NCBI GenBank assembly: GCA_027186245.1
Contig: CP114485.1
Coordinates: 9,700,001-9,764,000 of the forward strand
DNA: 64,000 bases
DNA from: Coriaria nepalensis
Taxonomy: Eukaryota; Streptophyta; Magnoliopsida; Cucurbitales; Coriariaceae
Direction: 5' to 3'
This document shows, one piece after another, positions 1 to 11,584 of the stretch (position 1 is the stretch's first letter; each line of letters starts with the position of its first letter). Below the pieces are notes generated by a model. It had not been told where the DNA came from. It saw only the letters and a list, made by a program, of their open reading frames with translations, and made no database searches. The position numbers and the translations under genes are program-made.

Positions 1-690
1 GAATGACAACATCATGAGATCACTAATCCTAGTTGGAACACCCTAGTAGCTCATCGTAGTGGGAGGATTGTGAGACAACCCATTCGCTATGAACACTAGG
101 CACAGATTCTAGTGTCAGACACTAACCAAGATGATCCATTGACCTTTAAGAATGCAATGGATGATACTGACAAGGATGAATGAAAAGATGCAATAAACCA
201 AGAAATGAAATCCATGTATTCAAATTATGCCTAGTACTTGTAGATCCACCTTAAGATGTCAAGTCCATTGGATGTAAATGGATTTACAAGAAGAAAAAAG
301 GCGTAGATGAAAAAGTGGAGACTTTCAAGGCACGACTTATAGCAAAGGGTTATATCCAAAGAGAAGGAGTCGATTATGAGGAGACTTTTTCTCCCGTAGC
401 CATGCTAAAGTCTATACGCATTCTTTTATCCATAGTCGTTAGTTTGGACTATGAGATATTGCAAATGGATGTCAAGACATCATTTCTGAATGGCTATCTT
501 GAAGAGAGTATTTACATGATGCAACCAGAAGGTGTAGTGCAAAAAGGCCAAGAGCAAAAGGTTTGCAAGTTGCTTGGACCCATTTACAGATTGAAGCAAG
601 CCACTAGATCCTGGAATTTAAGGTTTGATAAGACTATCAAGAAATATTGGTTCGAGCAAAATGTTGATGACTTCCTTTACTATTATTGAA
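1..690 (+). pseudogene. Ty1/copia reverse-transcriptase fragment, broken
   Basis: This is a piece of a Ty1/copia polyprotein running in from the left edge. The linker before RT is readable in pieces up to about 300. The open stretch 315-689 then holds the start of the RT domain, with FKARLIAKGY, the ETFSPVA motif and the QMDVKTSFLNG block that are typical of copia RT. In-frame stops (for example after KDE near 180 and before the YL near 235) and loss of everything after the FEQNVDD block show it is dead. At about 690-720 the sequence jumps to an unrelated copia end in the opposite orientation, so the right side is a rearrangement or insertion breakpoint. Confidence 0.85.
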
Positions 691-719
691 CAAACAGTAA
701 TATCATTAATACTTACAAA

Positions 720-960
720 TAAGACTGTATCTCACAAAATGTATACTCATCGGGTCTAACCCGATTAGCTTGATGGGCATACACTTTCAATCTCCCACCT
801 GCACTAAAGCCAATCATTTCAGAATCTAGTTCCCATCTTGTGAGGATGGTATTCTAGCTTTTGTTGGAAAAGCCTTTTAGTCAGTGGATCCTTTATGTTG
901 TTATTTATATTCACTTTCTTTATATTCATGTTCACATTTCGAGTCACTAAATGATTAAGC
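720..960 (-). mobile_element. Copia RNase H tail plus start of 3' LTR
   Basis: Read on the minus strand, 960 to about 790 gives the C-terminal copia RNase H tail (a DPLTK block followed by a HP.KMG block), then a GTGGGAGAT polypurine tract, then the first about 65 bp of an LTR beginning TGAAAGTGTATG. A closely similar tail and LTR start lies at 44900-45130 on the + strand, so both are copies of one copia family. The LTR is cut off where it meets the + strand RT fragment. Confidence 0.6.
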
Positions 961-1780
961 GAACCTTTCCAATTTTACCATTCCTCCAATATAGGCAAAA
1001 TAGACCAAAAGCAAAATTGGGTCACTATCATTGATATCTGATTGAAAATTAAAGTCTGAGAAATCTCAATTTTCAATTTGGACGCACCATAAAATTAGGA
1101 ATATATTCAGTCATTCTAAATCAATTAAAGACATTCTTAATAGCATCTCAATACTTTATCAACCTAATTTCCTTAAACATGGTTGTACTCCTTAAAGCAT
1201 AGACTATATATGGTCATACATATAGTATAACATATTCATGCTATACCTCTTATTTCATGTCTTATTTGTGTTGATACTAAAAAAATCATGGACACGTGGC
1301 GAGAGGTAATTTTCTTATCGAATCGAAATTAATGCAAGTCATTTAGCAATGATAAAGGTAACCAAACAATTAAATGATTAATTTCAATCAAGTAATAATC
1401 AAGTATAGTTGACACATAGCATTTAACTTGGTCAAAATTTGGCCTAAGTTTGTTTACCACTAAGGAAATTAAAACATCACAAGGATTGATAAGGTGGCAT
1501 GAAAAATAATCATCTTGTGGTATTCGATGTAGTCAGAGATTCAGAAGCCATTTTCGAATAGGTAGCGTTCTAGTTCGGATAGGTGAAGACTCACCGAATT
1601 ACACATATACCAGAAGGACGGTAAATGAACTACGATGCAACTGGGTAAACAAAGAGTGATCGTGCTAAGATTGGAAAAAACCTCCATCAGTAAAGACTAC
1701 TAAACTTGGAGTGTCATTGTCTAGAAGCTTGACAAAGTCCATAAAAGGATTTCACAAGCTTACAAACCAGATTCTCCCCC
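961..1780. other. AT-rich gene-free stretch, probable LTR debris
   Basis: I see no ORF or domain. It lies between two copia fragments and is probably degenerate retrotransposon sequence, but no terminal repeats could be placed. Confidence 0.3.
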
Positions 1781-2878
1781 TTTTAAGCATACTCTTGAGG
1801 TAATTCATGTACACTTCTTCATGAAGATCGCCTTGCAAGAAGGCATTGAACACATCTATTTAGTAAAGAGGCCAACCTTTAATCGAAGCAAGAGCTAAAA
1901 TAGTCCTCGCGGTGAACATTTTTGCAACATAAGAAAATGTCTCATTAAAATCAATTCCTTCCTTTTCCTTATATCCTTTGGCCACTAACCTTGCTTTAAA
2001 CCTCTCAATGGTGCCATCAGGTTCTAATGTACCTTGTAAATCCATCTATAACCAATTGATTTCTTTCCATGTGGCAAACAGACTAGTTGCCAAGTGTTAT
2101 TGGACTCCAAGGCCTGAATTTCTATGTTCATGACTTATATCCACCTATTGTCTTTTATGGCTTCTAAATAAGAATGTGGTTCATATAAATTTGATATGGA
2201 AGAGAGAAGGCATTTATAAGGAGTAGAAAGATGGTTATATGATATAATATTATGCATAGGATGTTGAACAGTGACCAAAGAGTGGGTAAAAGGTTGATGA
2301 GGAAATATATAGTCCTTAAACCAAATGGTAGGGTGTGAAACTTGAGAGGATTTTCTAAGAGGGAAAAAAGGCTAGACTGTGACAGAGGGTGTAATGGTTT
2401 ATAAAGTAGAAGATGGTGTTGTATTTGAAAGTCTAGGAAAAGGAGAGGCAGATGCAGTAGGGGTTGGAGTAGAATAGACATTAGGAAAGATGGAAGGAAG
2501 ATCAAAATCATATGTAAAGTGTATGTCAGTGGAGGGAAATGGTGGAATTGTGGGATGAGATAAATGGAAAGGAGAAAAACTAAATATTTCTACTGACATG
2601 AAAGGAATGAGTTACAAGGTCAAATACTTTGTAACCTTTTTGAGTTAAAGAATAACCCAGAAAAACACATGTTGTAACTCGGGGTTGAAGCTTATCTTAG
2701 TTTCAAACTAGTGAAATAACAAAGACAACCAAATATTCTAAGATGGTTGATAGATGGTTGTTTGGGGAATATGGTAATCAATTCATTATATAAGTGGTTG
2801 TATACGCATTCTCCCCAAAATCTATCTGGGACAATAGATTGGATTTTCAAGGCTCTAGCGATCTCAAGCAAACGCTTA

Positions 2879-3310
2879 AAGGCTGTTTAGATAGGCATTT
2901 TGGAATATATTTCATATTTTAAAACGTATTTTGATGATATATAACAATTTAAAAAGAGGAATAAGCATGTCAAGTCATGTAAATATTTGTCTTTCGTTTA
3001 ACTTTTAATAATTATAAAAAATACCCTAAATATTCAAAAATTATATTTTTTGTTTCTTCTACAATTTCTTGCCGTCTCGCTACCTCTGTCAGAAAAAGAA
3101 AGCATAATCCATGGAGCTTGGTGCTTTTTTTTTTCGGCGGTGGGGCAACGTAAGAAATTGTGAATATTGAAAATATAAATTTTTGAATTTTTAGGGGTTT
3201 TTTTAATAATTATTAAAAGTTAAAATATTTTACTGTAGAACATCAAATCATGTCTACCAAAAAGGTTTTTTTTTCAAAACACATTTTGAAATCTCTATCC
3301 AAGCAAGGCC
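2879..3310. mobile_element. MITE-like element inside the copia integrase
   Basis: About 430 bp interrupt the integrase exactly between its TPQQN and LLEIAR blocks. The ends are imperfect inverted repeats (GGCTGTTTAGATAG at the left; the complement of the right end reads GGCCTTGCTTGGATAG), followed by similar AT-rich arms. TTA lies on both sides (2876-2878 and 3311-3313), which would fit a PIF/Harbinger-type target duplication. The terminal consensus also resembles hAT-type MITEs, so the superfamily is open. Confidence 0.65.
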
Positions 3311-4072
3311 TTATGTTTACTTTCAGCAGTTCTATTTTGTTATGGTGTATAAGAACATGAGCTTTGGTGAATTACTCCTAATGAAGAGAAAAGGGATTTG
3401 CAATCAGAGTTGAAGAATTTCTTGCCATTATCACTTCTAAACATTTTTATATATGTGTTGAATTGGTTTTGAATCAAGACAAAAATGATTTGATAGTTGG
3501 AAAGGTATCAAATTCAGTTTGTATAAGGAAAGTCCATAAAGCTCTAGTAGCATGTCTACAAGGGCGAGAAAGTATCTAGCACCAAAGTGTGTAGGTACCT
3601 TGTAAGAACCCCAAACATCGACATGAATCAAGTCAAAAGCATGGGCAAAGATAGAGTGGCCTTGTGGGAAGGGTAACCTAGTTTGTTTGTCTAAGGGACA
3701 ATATGTCTTGCTTATGGATTCAGTGTTGAGAAAGTGGAATGACCAAGTCTATTATGCCAAAGAATTGGCTTTATATTGATTGTTTATGCAGGTATAATAT
3801 CATTTACAAGCATAATTCAATTATGTAGTGTCACAAACAGAAAACAAATTGACATTTTGTGTGGAAGGACACTGTGAAGGAGCTGAAAGTTGAATGCTAG
3901 ATGGAGTGATGAGATGATAAAGGTCATTTTACATCCTACCAATCCCCATTATTCTATTGGTCTTGAAAAAAAAAAAGGGGTAGAATGTTACATGGCATTT
4001 GAGATCGTGTGCGAGCTTAGACAAAGAGAGAAGATTATAATGGAAACTAGGTACACGTAGTACATTCTCTAG

Positions 4073-4244
4073 GGTAATATTTCGTGAGATGAAAACTGAT
4101 CCTACATGTGTAATGGGAGACTTAACCACTCGGAAGTTTCACATTAAGTGTGGAATGAGGTAATATTTCGTGAGATGAAAACTGATCCTACATGTGTAAT
4201 GGGAGACTAAGCCATTCGGAAGTTTCACATTAAGTGTGGAATGA
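4073..4244. repeat. 86-bp tandem duplication
   Basis: Two head-to-tail copies (4073-4158 and 4159-4244) begin GGTAATATTTCGTGAG and differ at only a few bases. The duplication lies within the copia protease region on the minus strand and is absent from intact copia ORFs, so it arose after the element died. Confidence 0.9.
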
Positions 4245-4330
4245 GAAGCACATGAAACACGAGAAATCAGGAATTGGAGTTCAAAGGTCATATGGCTTGT
4301 GGCCTCGATGTCAATGAAAAATTATTTTGT

Positions 4331-4900
4331 AATAATTTAGCACACAATAGAATAAGGAATATAAATGCAGTTAACTAATTAATCACACTAACAAGCTAAT
4401 AGAAGGGTAGCTAAGTTGTCAGCTCATCTATGTACACTATCTAATAAAAATTCTTAGAATTGTTGAATTACATTATTTGAAAAGATTAAAACAAAATAAT
4501 TCATATATCATGTCTTGTAATAAAAACTATTTTACAGTATCATATCCTTTAATTTGTAGTAATTTTAAAGACAAGTTTTTATTATAAATATGATGTATTT
4601 TAAGTTGTAATAACTTTAAAAATATTATAATAAATATATAATTTATCATTAAGATTATTCATTTATAATTTAAATTAAATATAAGAATCAACTATTAATT
4701 TTAAAATCTTAAATCATTCGCTTCTAATTTTAAATAACTTTAAAATAATCTACTTACAATTACTAAAAGGTCGAGAAATTTCCGAATAATCATAATTTGC
4801 TCATTTATTTTGGAAAGTAAAAAGTGTTCCAATTTGCAGCCGGTGCCCGTGCCGGGAATGACCATTAGTAGACCGTGGATGAGGGATAAAATCGGAATTT
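4331..4900. other. AT-rich intergenic DNA upstream of the A20/AN1 gene
   Basis: Very AT-rich with no ORF. It becomes GC-richer after about 4840, where the promoter of the downstream gene probably begins. Confidence 0.5.
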
Positions 4901-4904
4901 CGTT

Positions 4905-5040
4905 GGTTGTTTAAATGACCAATAGAAACTAGCCACGTTGCTGCCCAATCAGGAAGGACTAGAAGGGAGCGTTGGTTGGCAGAGAAACATTTGCCCTTTC
5001 TGCGTTACAAAAGTGTCCCGTCTCAGAGACGGAGAGAAAG
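4905..5040 (+). promoter_or_regulatory. Probable core promoter of the A20/AN1 gene
   Basis: Two CCAAT-type boxes (ACCAATAGA near 4918, GCCCAATCAGG near 4946) and an ACGT core (GCCACGTTGC near 4932) precede a CT-rich leader at 5043-5062. The CT-rich initiator pattern without a clear TATA box is usual for plant housekeeping or stress genes. The transcription start is inferred to be around 5000-5040. Confidence 0.4.
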
Positions 5041-5079
5041 AAACCTCTCTCTCTCTCTCCCTCGACGATCCGTAATCTG

Positions 5080-6837
5080 GTAGGTTAGGGTTTCTTCAAT
5101 TTCCATTTCTAATTTGTGAAAATTTGACTTTGATCGGTTTGTCGCTGATAATTGAATCTTAATTGTAAGCCTTTTTTCTCATCCTTCTGTTTGATTTGAC
5201 AGAGGCTTTGTTTTCGATGCGATTCTGAGCTCTGAGATCGAACGGTCACGTTTCATTTCTGAGCGGCTTTTTCTTACGTTTGGCCAGCAGGTTGGAGTTA
5301 TCGTCTGGATTTGTATGTTTATATACGACGTTTGCGTTTACTGCTGATTGAAGATTTTGAATTAGGGTTTTACTTTGCCTGTTCGTGTAGCAGGCGATAG
5401 TGGCTAAGAGTGGCCTCTGGATAGGAATAAGCTTGCGGTTTTGTCTTTCCTTTTTGTGATTTTTTTTATATGGGGTAGTGAGAAATTTGAAAGTTCAAGT
5501 CTTTGTTTCATATTCTCTATTAGATGCATTTTCGTTTATTCAATTGTGGATTTTTTTTTTTTTTTTTTATAGTGAGTAATGAAAAAACTCTGTTCTTACT
5601 CTGTGCACGAGTCTCTAGTTGCCCATGTATTATTTCGGCTCCTTTTTTTGTTTTTTTTTTTGGCCCGCTCAAATGAGATTTTGGTTAAACTTAGTTAATC
5701 ACGTATCCGTTTTAATTTAGTCTGACATGCCCTGAATCAAAGATCTGGTTTTTTAAATTTCATTTGAGGGAGGCTCAGGTAAACTGGCTCTAGGAAATAC
5801 TTGATGAGGCTCGGGGAGGAAATTTAGGTTGCATATTTGAATTTCTGTGGACCAATGATCAGGGATGGAAAGATTTTTTCATGTTTACATGTCATTGGGC
5901 CAATGATTTTACGGTGGCTATTGTACGTCATATAATGAACTCCTTATGCTTAAATTGTTATATATCCTGACAGATTGTGTGATTTACCTACATCTAATTG
6001 CAATTGGGAGAGACGTTAAAATTGTAGACTTAATTTATGCACAGCTATAAGTATTTTGCCCGATACACATACATGTGCAATAAAGTAGACCACATGTACA
6101 AATACTGGATCCGGGTTTCGTATATGTTGCTAGTTGCTACTGGTGTTATATGCAATGGCGTTACAATCATTTGATGTCTTTTATGCTTTTAACCGTAAGC
6201 TTTGTGTGCATGTGACCATTAAGATATAACTGTAAGTTATAACCGTAAGTCAGGGTTAGTTAACCCATGCTAGATACAACCTCATGCTCTAATGCATATG
6301 GTTTACTGCTAATTGCCCATTTCACATGGTGCATTTTGTGCTATATATGTGCTACTAACGACATTGTTTATCTCATTGGGTATTAGTACTAGAACTTTTT
6401 GAGTTATCTAAGTTTTAATTTCTCATACATCTAGAATAAGAAAGCCGTATTTTGGTTGTCGCTCAGAAAGAAAGAATGTTCAGGTGGATATAACTTTGAT
6501 CATGAGGACAACACTTAAGTGTAATACCATTCTTGAAGGGCTGAAAATAACGTTATATTCCATTTCATAGTCTTGCGGCATGTTATATTTCATTTTTATC
6601 TCCTTTAATTATTATCGAAGATTGGAACAGGCAGGTCAAACATATAGCTGGGGTTCTTAATATTATAATATTATGGGGTGAGTCAATTGGGAAGGGGAGG
6701 AATATGCTGTTAACATCATATGCTAATTTGGGAGTAGGTATTTAAGACTTCCATTCCTCTTTGTAGGCATTCCATGCGTTAAATTACAAACACATTCCAG
6801 TTTCACATTCATAGATTCTCAAATGTTTTTGGTGCAG
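5080..6837 (+). other. 5' UTR intron of the A20/AN1 gene
   Basis: The leader runs into CTG|GTAGGTTAGGG at 5080, and an acceptor TTGGTGCAG|GAG ends at 6837, 13 bp before the ATG. The intervening 1758 bp are T-rich with no long ORF. A leader intron before an uninterrupted CDS is the usual architecture of plant A20/AN1 genes. Other donors downstream (near 5165) cannot be excluded. Confidence 0.6.
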
Positions 6838-6850
6838 GAGAATTGAAAAG

Positions 6851-7378
6851 ATGGACCACGATGAGACGGGATGCCAAGCTCCCCCAGAAGGTCCTTTCTT
6901 ATGTATTAACAACTGTGGCTTTTTTGGAAGTGCTGCCACTAAAAACATGTGTTCCAAATGTCACAAGGACTTGATGTTGAAACAAGAACAGACTAAACTG
7001 GCTGCTTCATCCATTGGAAGTATCGTTAATGGAGGATCATCTTCTGCCAATGTAAACGAACCCGTTATCTCTCCCTTTGTTGATCTGCAAGTCAGCCCTG
7101 TGGACCCAAAGCCCATCTCATCACAGCCCTCCTCTGCATCTATTTCTGTAGAGAGTGATGGGAACCAGCGAAAGCCCAAAGATGGCCCAAAACGTTGCAA
7201 CACTTGTAATAAGAAGGTGGGTTTGACAGGATTCAATTGTAGGTGCGGAAATCTGTTCTGCTCAGTTCATCGGTATTCAGACAAGCACGAATGTCCATTT
7301 GATTATCGTACAGCCGCACAAGAAGCTGTATCTAAAGCTAACCCAGTGGTCAAGGCTGAAAAGCTTAACAAAATATAG
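6851..7378 (+). CDS. SAP2: A20/AN1 zinc-finger stress-associated protein (SAP)
   Basis: This is an intact, intronless 175-aa protein. Near the N-terminus is an A20 finger with ligands C18, C22, C34 and C37. At the C-terminus is an AN1 finger with C116, C119, C130, C132, C137, H140, H146 and C148, followed by the conserved [11 protein letters not shown] tail. A Ser/Pro-rich spacer separates them. Length and layout are standard for plant SAPs, which bind ubiquitin through A20 (some act as E3 ligases or redox sensors) and modulate abiotic-stress responses in nucleus and cytosol. The start [14 protein letters not shown] is the family start and lies just after a leader-intron acceptor. The choice of SAP2 rests on the N-terminal match and on the PLT neighbour at 23697; SAP4/SAP6-type paralogues are alternatives. 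Its 3' UTR probably runs to about 7740. Confidence 0.95.
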   Translation: MDHDETGCQAPPEGPFLCINNCGFFGSAATKNMCSKCHKDLMLKQEQTKLAASSIGSIVNGGSSSANVNEPVISPFVDLQVSPVDPKPISSQPSSASISVESDGNQRKPKDGPKRCNTCNKKVGLTGFNCRCGNLFCSVHRYSDKHECPFDYRTAAQEAVSKANPVVKAEKLNKI

Positions 7379-8385
7379 AAGATTATCAGAGTGTTCATAT
7401 TCATCTGTGAACTGTGAGGTGGCCTTCTCTACTACTTCCTATGCATATGTTATCTTGATGCTCTGCCCCATGTTCTTTCTTTCGGTGGTAATATGATTCG
7501 ATGGCATTGCAGCTAGGGACATTTCATCAGTTGGAAGAAACCCTATCATTCCTTTTTCTCGTATTTTCTTTTGATTCTGTGATTGGGTTAAGTAGTTTGC
7601 CTTGTGTTTTGCTGGTTTGGTGGGACCTGTTTGTGATTTGGCATTATATAAAAATGTGTTGTAATACTGTGGCAAAAATATTGGTACATTGTCTGGTGCT
7701 GTTCTCTATATGTAAAAGACCTGGGTAAAGACATAATTTCCAGTTTCGGTAGCTGGCATTGTAAATCATCCTCTTATGGCTTTGAGTCCATCCACTTATT
7801 GCTTTTTAATTTCTTTTTGGGGGGAATTTCATTTTGCGGGGGAGGTCGTTGATCTTGCTCTGTTCCTCGGAGCCCTGTACCCAAACTCCGATTTGAGTCT
7901 TGACCACAAATTCGGGCTTCCAAAACTTCCAACTGGTCCTGCATACACTTCCAAACGCTTTTACCCAATCTCCAGTTTTAATTACAAGCCCAGTCAGAAT
8001 AGAGTTGGCCCAAACTACCACAGGTTGCAAGCCCTTGCCAGAGTCTACACTAGTTTCTTACAACTTACGAGTTAAAAGCAAGGGTGGCATTGCCAGTTTG
8101 AAATTCAATCTGGACCCAAAGATTTCCAGTTTAAATCCAAAAACCCATCCTTAAGATAAAGATGAAAAGAAAATGCACTGGATCACACAATTTGTCAAAA
8201 TCACATTCCAACACATCCAAAATTTCAAAAAATTCAGTATTAAGGCTTTATAAGTAAAGCCTCTTATATGTTGCTATCCTCTTAAAACTGTTTTTCTATT
8301 CTATAAACTTATAACAGATCCCAAGCCTTGATAAATTTTGACATGATAAATTTTGACATACACAATACATATTCAAACTAACAAT
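7379..8385. other. A20/AN1 3' UTR, then unassigned sequence
   Basis: 7379-7740 is T-rich and reads as 3' UTR. From 7770 to 8160 the composition is more even and several short ORFs overlap on both strands, but none has a recognisable domain. I treat it as non-coding of unknown origin. Confidence 0.4.
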
Positions 8386-8886
8386 TCATAGAGATATTCC
8401 GCTCGATTCAGCTTCAAGATACTTGCAGATTCTCTCCATGACCTCTCTACCCTTAGCACTGTTCTGAACAAACGCTGCTCCACTCTTTATGCTATTGATG
8501 CAACGCAGATAACGGCTTGATCCGAATACTAGTCTCTTGATGGCAAACAGTCCATCTTTTGGGATTTTCCGGGTGAGGGTAATACCTAATATTCTCCTCC
8601 ACTTCAATGAAGTTTTTAAGACTGATATTCCGTGTAGTGACCTGCATTGATCTGGATTGACCAGCCACAACCGTTGATTCAACACAGTGACATATATTTT
8701 GGCCCAAGATTCTGCTAATAAACCATGGTTCAGGGGCATGAATTGTGATGGAACAGGTAGTATAGAGCTTTCCCGAATGGGGGTCAAGCTTTCGATTCAA
8801 TGTGTCCATTTCAAGGATGTGAGACAATGTTCGCTTGTTCGCTGGGTCAGCAAATCTACGTAGTCTTGAATATATGCTTTAACCAT
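8386..8886 (-). pseudogene. PRELI/MSF1-domain protein, probable processed pseudogene
   Basis: Starting from an ATG at 8886 on the minus strand (MVKAY), the sequence follows a plant PRELI/MSF1-like protein to a natural stop at 8386. It shows a FADPANKRTLSHILE block, the HAPEPWF..RILGQ.ICHCVEST block, RNISL..FIEVEE and the C-terminal KGREVMERICKYLEAESSG. The family carries phospholipids between mitochondrial membranes. No introns interrupt these blocks, which suggests a retrocopy, though no poly(A) tail is visible. About 45 bp are missing after the first ten codons, and frameshifts fall near the QETSIRIKPLSAL and AEKVEQ regions, so no functional protein is made. The parental gene is not in this window. 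Confidence 0.8.
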
Positions 8887-9164
8887 TGTGCTGCCTTTTT
8901 TTCTTTAGTACAGTTACCTAGATAAATGAATGGTTAGTTAGTTCAGAAATGAAGGTGCAGCCAAAAAAAAATATATAGGGGCCTTAAAAAGGATGGATAT
9001 CTTATAAATTTTGGTGGGAAGAAAAGTATCCAACAGATGCATATGTTTTAGTAAAATTAGGCACTAGCTGTATCTTTTATACTGAAAAACAGAATTCAGC
9101 ACCTCTCTTCAGAAAAAAAGCAATTAGAAAGAGAGAAGAGAAAATAAATACAATAGAACAAAAG
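8887..9164. other. Short gene-free spacer
   Basis: AT-rich with A-runs; nothing recognised. Confidence 0.4.
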
Positions 9165-9926
9165 AACTATTGATATAATCATTACATGTAATTTAATCAT
9201 CTAATAATTGATTTATAATTAGAGCTAGTTAGAATTACCGTTTTACCTTCCTAATTTATTAATCTCAATATTATTTCATAAAAAATATGAGATTGCACTC
9301 TTACAATTATATAATAAATTACTGAGCAATCTTTATTAGTCCATTGATATTATCATTATATGTAATTTAATCTTCTAATAATTTATTCATAATTATAGCT
9401 AATTAGAATTAATGTTTTATCTCTCTAATTATGTTTTTATCCTTAAGTACCATTAATCCATTAGTGAACAGTCAATTTACAACTTCATTATAAATTTGAG
9501 CTAAAAACCATTCAATTCTAGAATTAACCTTTAAGGAAACCAATATATAATTTTCTATGAAGAAAGTGTGAATTTCATATATGGAAATCATGTTTCCAAC
9601 CGCTTATCCCAATGAATCTCCAAAACAAAAGTCTTTAGTTTATTGTACAAACAAACCGTGACGAGTGAATCAAAAGATCAGTTGACATAAATAGGAGTTC
9701 ATGACTACTAACGGTAATATGAATAACATTTTTTATGGCAAACGATATATTGATAAAGAACTAATTCATATAAGGTCATGTTCTATATAATCAAATTATA
9801 TAAAGTATCTTCACTAAGATGTCTATCCACATCAGTGATCTGGATCTAAATCAGTTACATTCATAATGCTAGTGGACAACACTAGCAATAATAAATTAAG
9901 GATTTCATATTTTTATATGTTGCGAA
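9165..9926 (-). repeat. Old copia-type LTR, left part (split copy)
   Basis: This aligns by eye along its length with 51290-52030 inside the intact solo LTR at 50305-52217. Shared segments include ATCCTTAAGTACCATTAAT, CCAATGAATCTCCAAAA and CATAATGCTAG.GGACA. Orientation matches the minus-strand LTR. It contains an extra partial duplication about 175 bp apart (from 9169 and from 9344). It stops at 9926 where a copia element inserted, and continues at 15887. Confidence 0.75.
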
Positions 9927-10649
9927 TGTTGGGCTTTTCAAAACAACAGTTAAAAGTGTAAATGAGTTAAAGACTTAAGCCCAAAAAATGTTTCATAAAT
10001 ACAATTAAATGCATCCCACATTTGAAAGGGAGAAAATTCTCAAAGTATTTATAAATAACTGCAAAAAATGAGTATTTTTAATAATAAATAAAGGTTAGGG
10101 TCTGACCTGAACTTGCATTTAGCGCAATTGGGCACAATTGCACGTTTATGACATTTGTGCAATTGGCACTTTGCACGTTTGCAATGTGGAGGCCGACCAC
10201 CACGCGTGACGGTTGACCGATTTAATTTTACATTTTTAATCAAAAGGTTGACAGTTAAAATGGTTAATTATTGTTGAAGTTTGAATTTCAGAAATTCAAA
10301 TATGTGAACATTAAAACAATTTAACTATTTTTTCAAGAAATGTGATTGTTTGTGAAATAGTACATTGTTTTACGAACATGTGCCAACCTCACCTATAAAT
10401 ATAAGGAATCTAGAGAGAAGCAATATACCTTTTTCTTCGACCCATTTTTCTCACTGTCAGAAACTATACACATACCCATATTCCAGAACAAAGTTTCACT
10501 GTTGCTTGTGAGACTTTGTAAAGGCTTATCATATTCCGAAAACAATTTTCATAGTAACCTAGAAGCAATCTGGGAGGGTGAAAATATCATTTTTTTTGGA
10601 AAACGTATCCATTATGTATTTCAAATCCCGATTATAAAAATTATCAACA
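9927..10649 (+). repeat. 5' LTR of the copia element
   Basis: It is 723 bp, TG...CA, with a TATA-like CCTATAAATATAAGG near 10391. It aligns with the 3' LTR except for a strongly different stretch at about 10100-10200. Confidence 0.88.
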
Positions 10650-10670
10650 ATCATAAAATGATATTCTGCA

Positions 10671-11381
10671 ATGGAAACCGAGACTAATGTTTCAACCATA
10701 AAGCTAATGAACCAAGATCTTATGAAGCTTGATCAGTTTGATGGATCAAACTTCGCACGTTGGCAAGACAAACTAAAGTTCTCGCTCACTGCCTTGAAAA
10801 TCTATTACATTCTCGATCCTAAACTTCAACCACTTCCAGAATCCTCTCCAGATGATATCGAAGAGATTAAAGTAGTGAAACTGAAAAGGGACGAGGATGT
10901 AATCACGTGTTGGGGACACATTTTGAATGTGCTATCAGACTGTCAGTTTGATCTCAACACAAATATAAAGTCTGCAAAGGAAATCTGAAACATGTTGGAG
11001 AACACGTACAAGGTAGAAGAGGAAGGTACTAAGAAATTCTTAATATCTGAGTATTTCAACTTTAAAATACTTGATGGAAAACTTCTTCTAGATCAGATTC
11101 ATGATTTACAAGTTATTGTCAATAAGCTTATTTCTGTAAAATTCATACTTCCTGAAAATTTTCAAGTTGGTGCTATAATTGCTAAGTTTCCATATAGTTG
11201 GAAAAGTTACAAGAAGAAGACTATTCACAATAATGAAGTTTACTCTTTGGAAGAGCTTCAAAAATATCTATGTATTGAGGAAGAATCTCGGACTAGAGAT
11301 AAGAAAATAGAGAAAGCCAATATTGAGACCTCAAAGGCCAATGTTGTAGAAAGGCTTAGTCATCCCAAGGGCAAAAATTAG
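10671..11381 (+). pseudogene. Copia gag remnant
   Basis: Two reading-frame pieces (10671-10988 and 10992-11381) split by a stop at 10986 give a copia-type gag. The first begins METETN and holds a FDGSNFARWQ.KLKF block typical of the N-terminal DUF4219/UBN2 region; the second has the coiled EESRTRDKK segment. A zinc-knuckle remnant (C-x2-C-x4-H, near 11449-11475) follows in a different frame, and its last Cys is absent. Gag packages element RNA into cytoplasmic particles; this copy cannot be made intact. Confidence 0.8.
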
Positions 11382-11584
11382 AAAACGATTTTTCTTGGTC
11401 CAAAGAGGGATCAAGGAAAATTCAAAATTGACAAGAAAAATGGTGCTTGTTTTGTCTGTGACAAATCTAGGCATTTTGTTGTGATTGCAGATTCCAAAAT
11501 AAACAAAATGAGAATAGAAAAGTGAATATCATATAGGAGGAGAACATCGCTACTGTAAGCGAAATCAATATTGTCCAAGGAAAG

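Larger units (their letters stand above)
1800..4330 (-). pseudogene. Ty1/copia polyprotein remnant (protease/GAG-pre-integrase, integrase, RT)
   Basis: The minus strand carries pieces of one copia polyprotein in the expected order. First comes a protease/GAG-pre-integrase part (about 4330-3660, including the LENVLRVPSFHYNLLSLSKL block). Next is the integrase (about 3640-2600, with HVDVWG, RSDNG, a TPQQN motif and an LLEIARAL block), then a Pro/Ser-rich linker (2600-2160), then the RT start (2045-1860, with [10 protein letters not shown] and a degenerate ETFS.VAK). No gag precedes it and the RT stops at about 1800, so both ends are missing. Frameshifts and stops break it throughout. The integrase is split by a MITE-like insertion (2879-3310) and the protease region carries an 86-bp tandem duplication. 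Confidence 0.8.

Noticed and set aside
6961..7236. 91-aa minus-strand ORF
   Set aside because: It lies wholly opposite the A20/AN1 CDS and has no domain of its own.
7774..8154. Overlapping ORFs on both strands after the SAP gene
   Set aside because: Four short frames overlap with no recognisable motif and no splice context.
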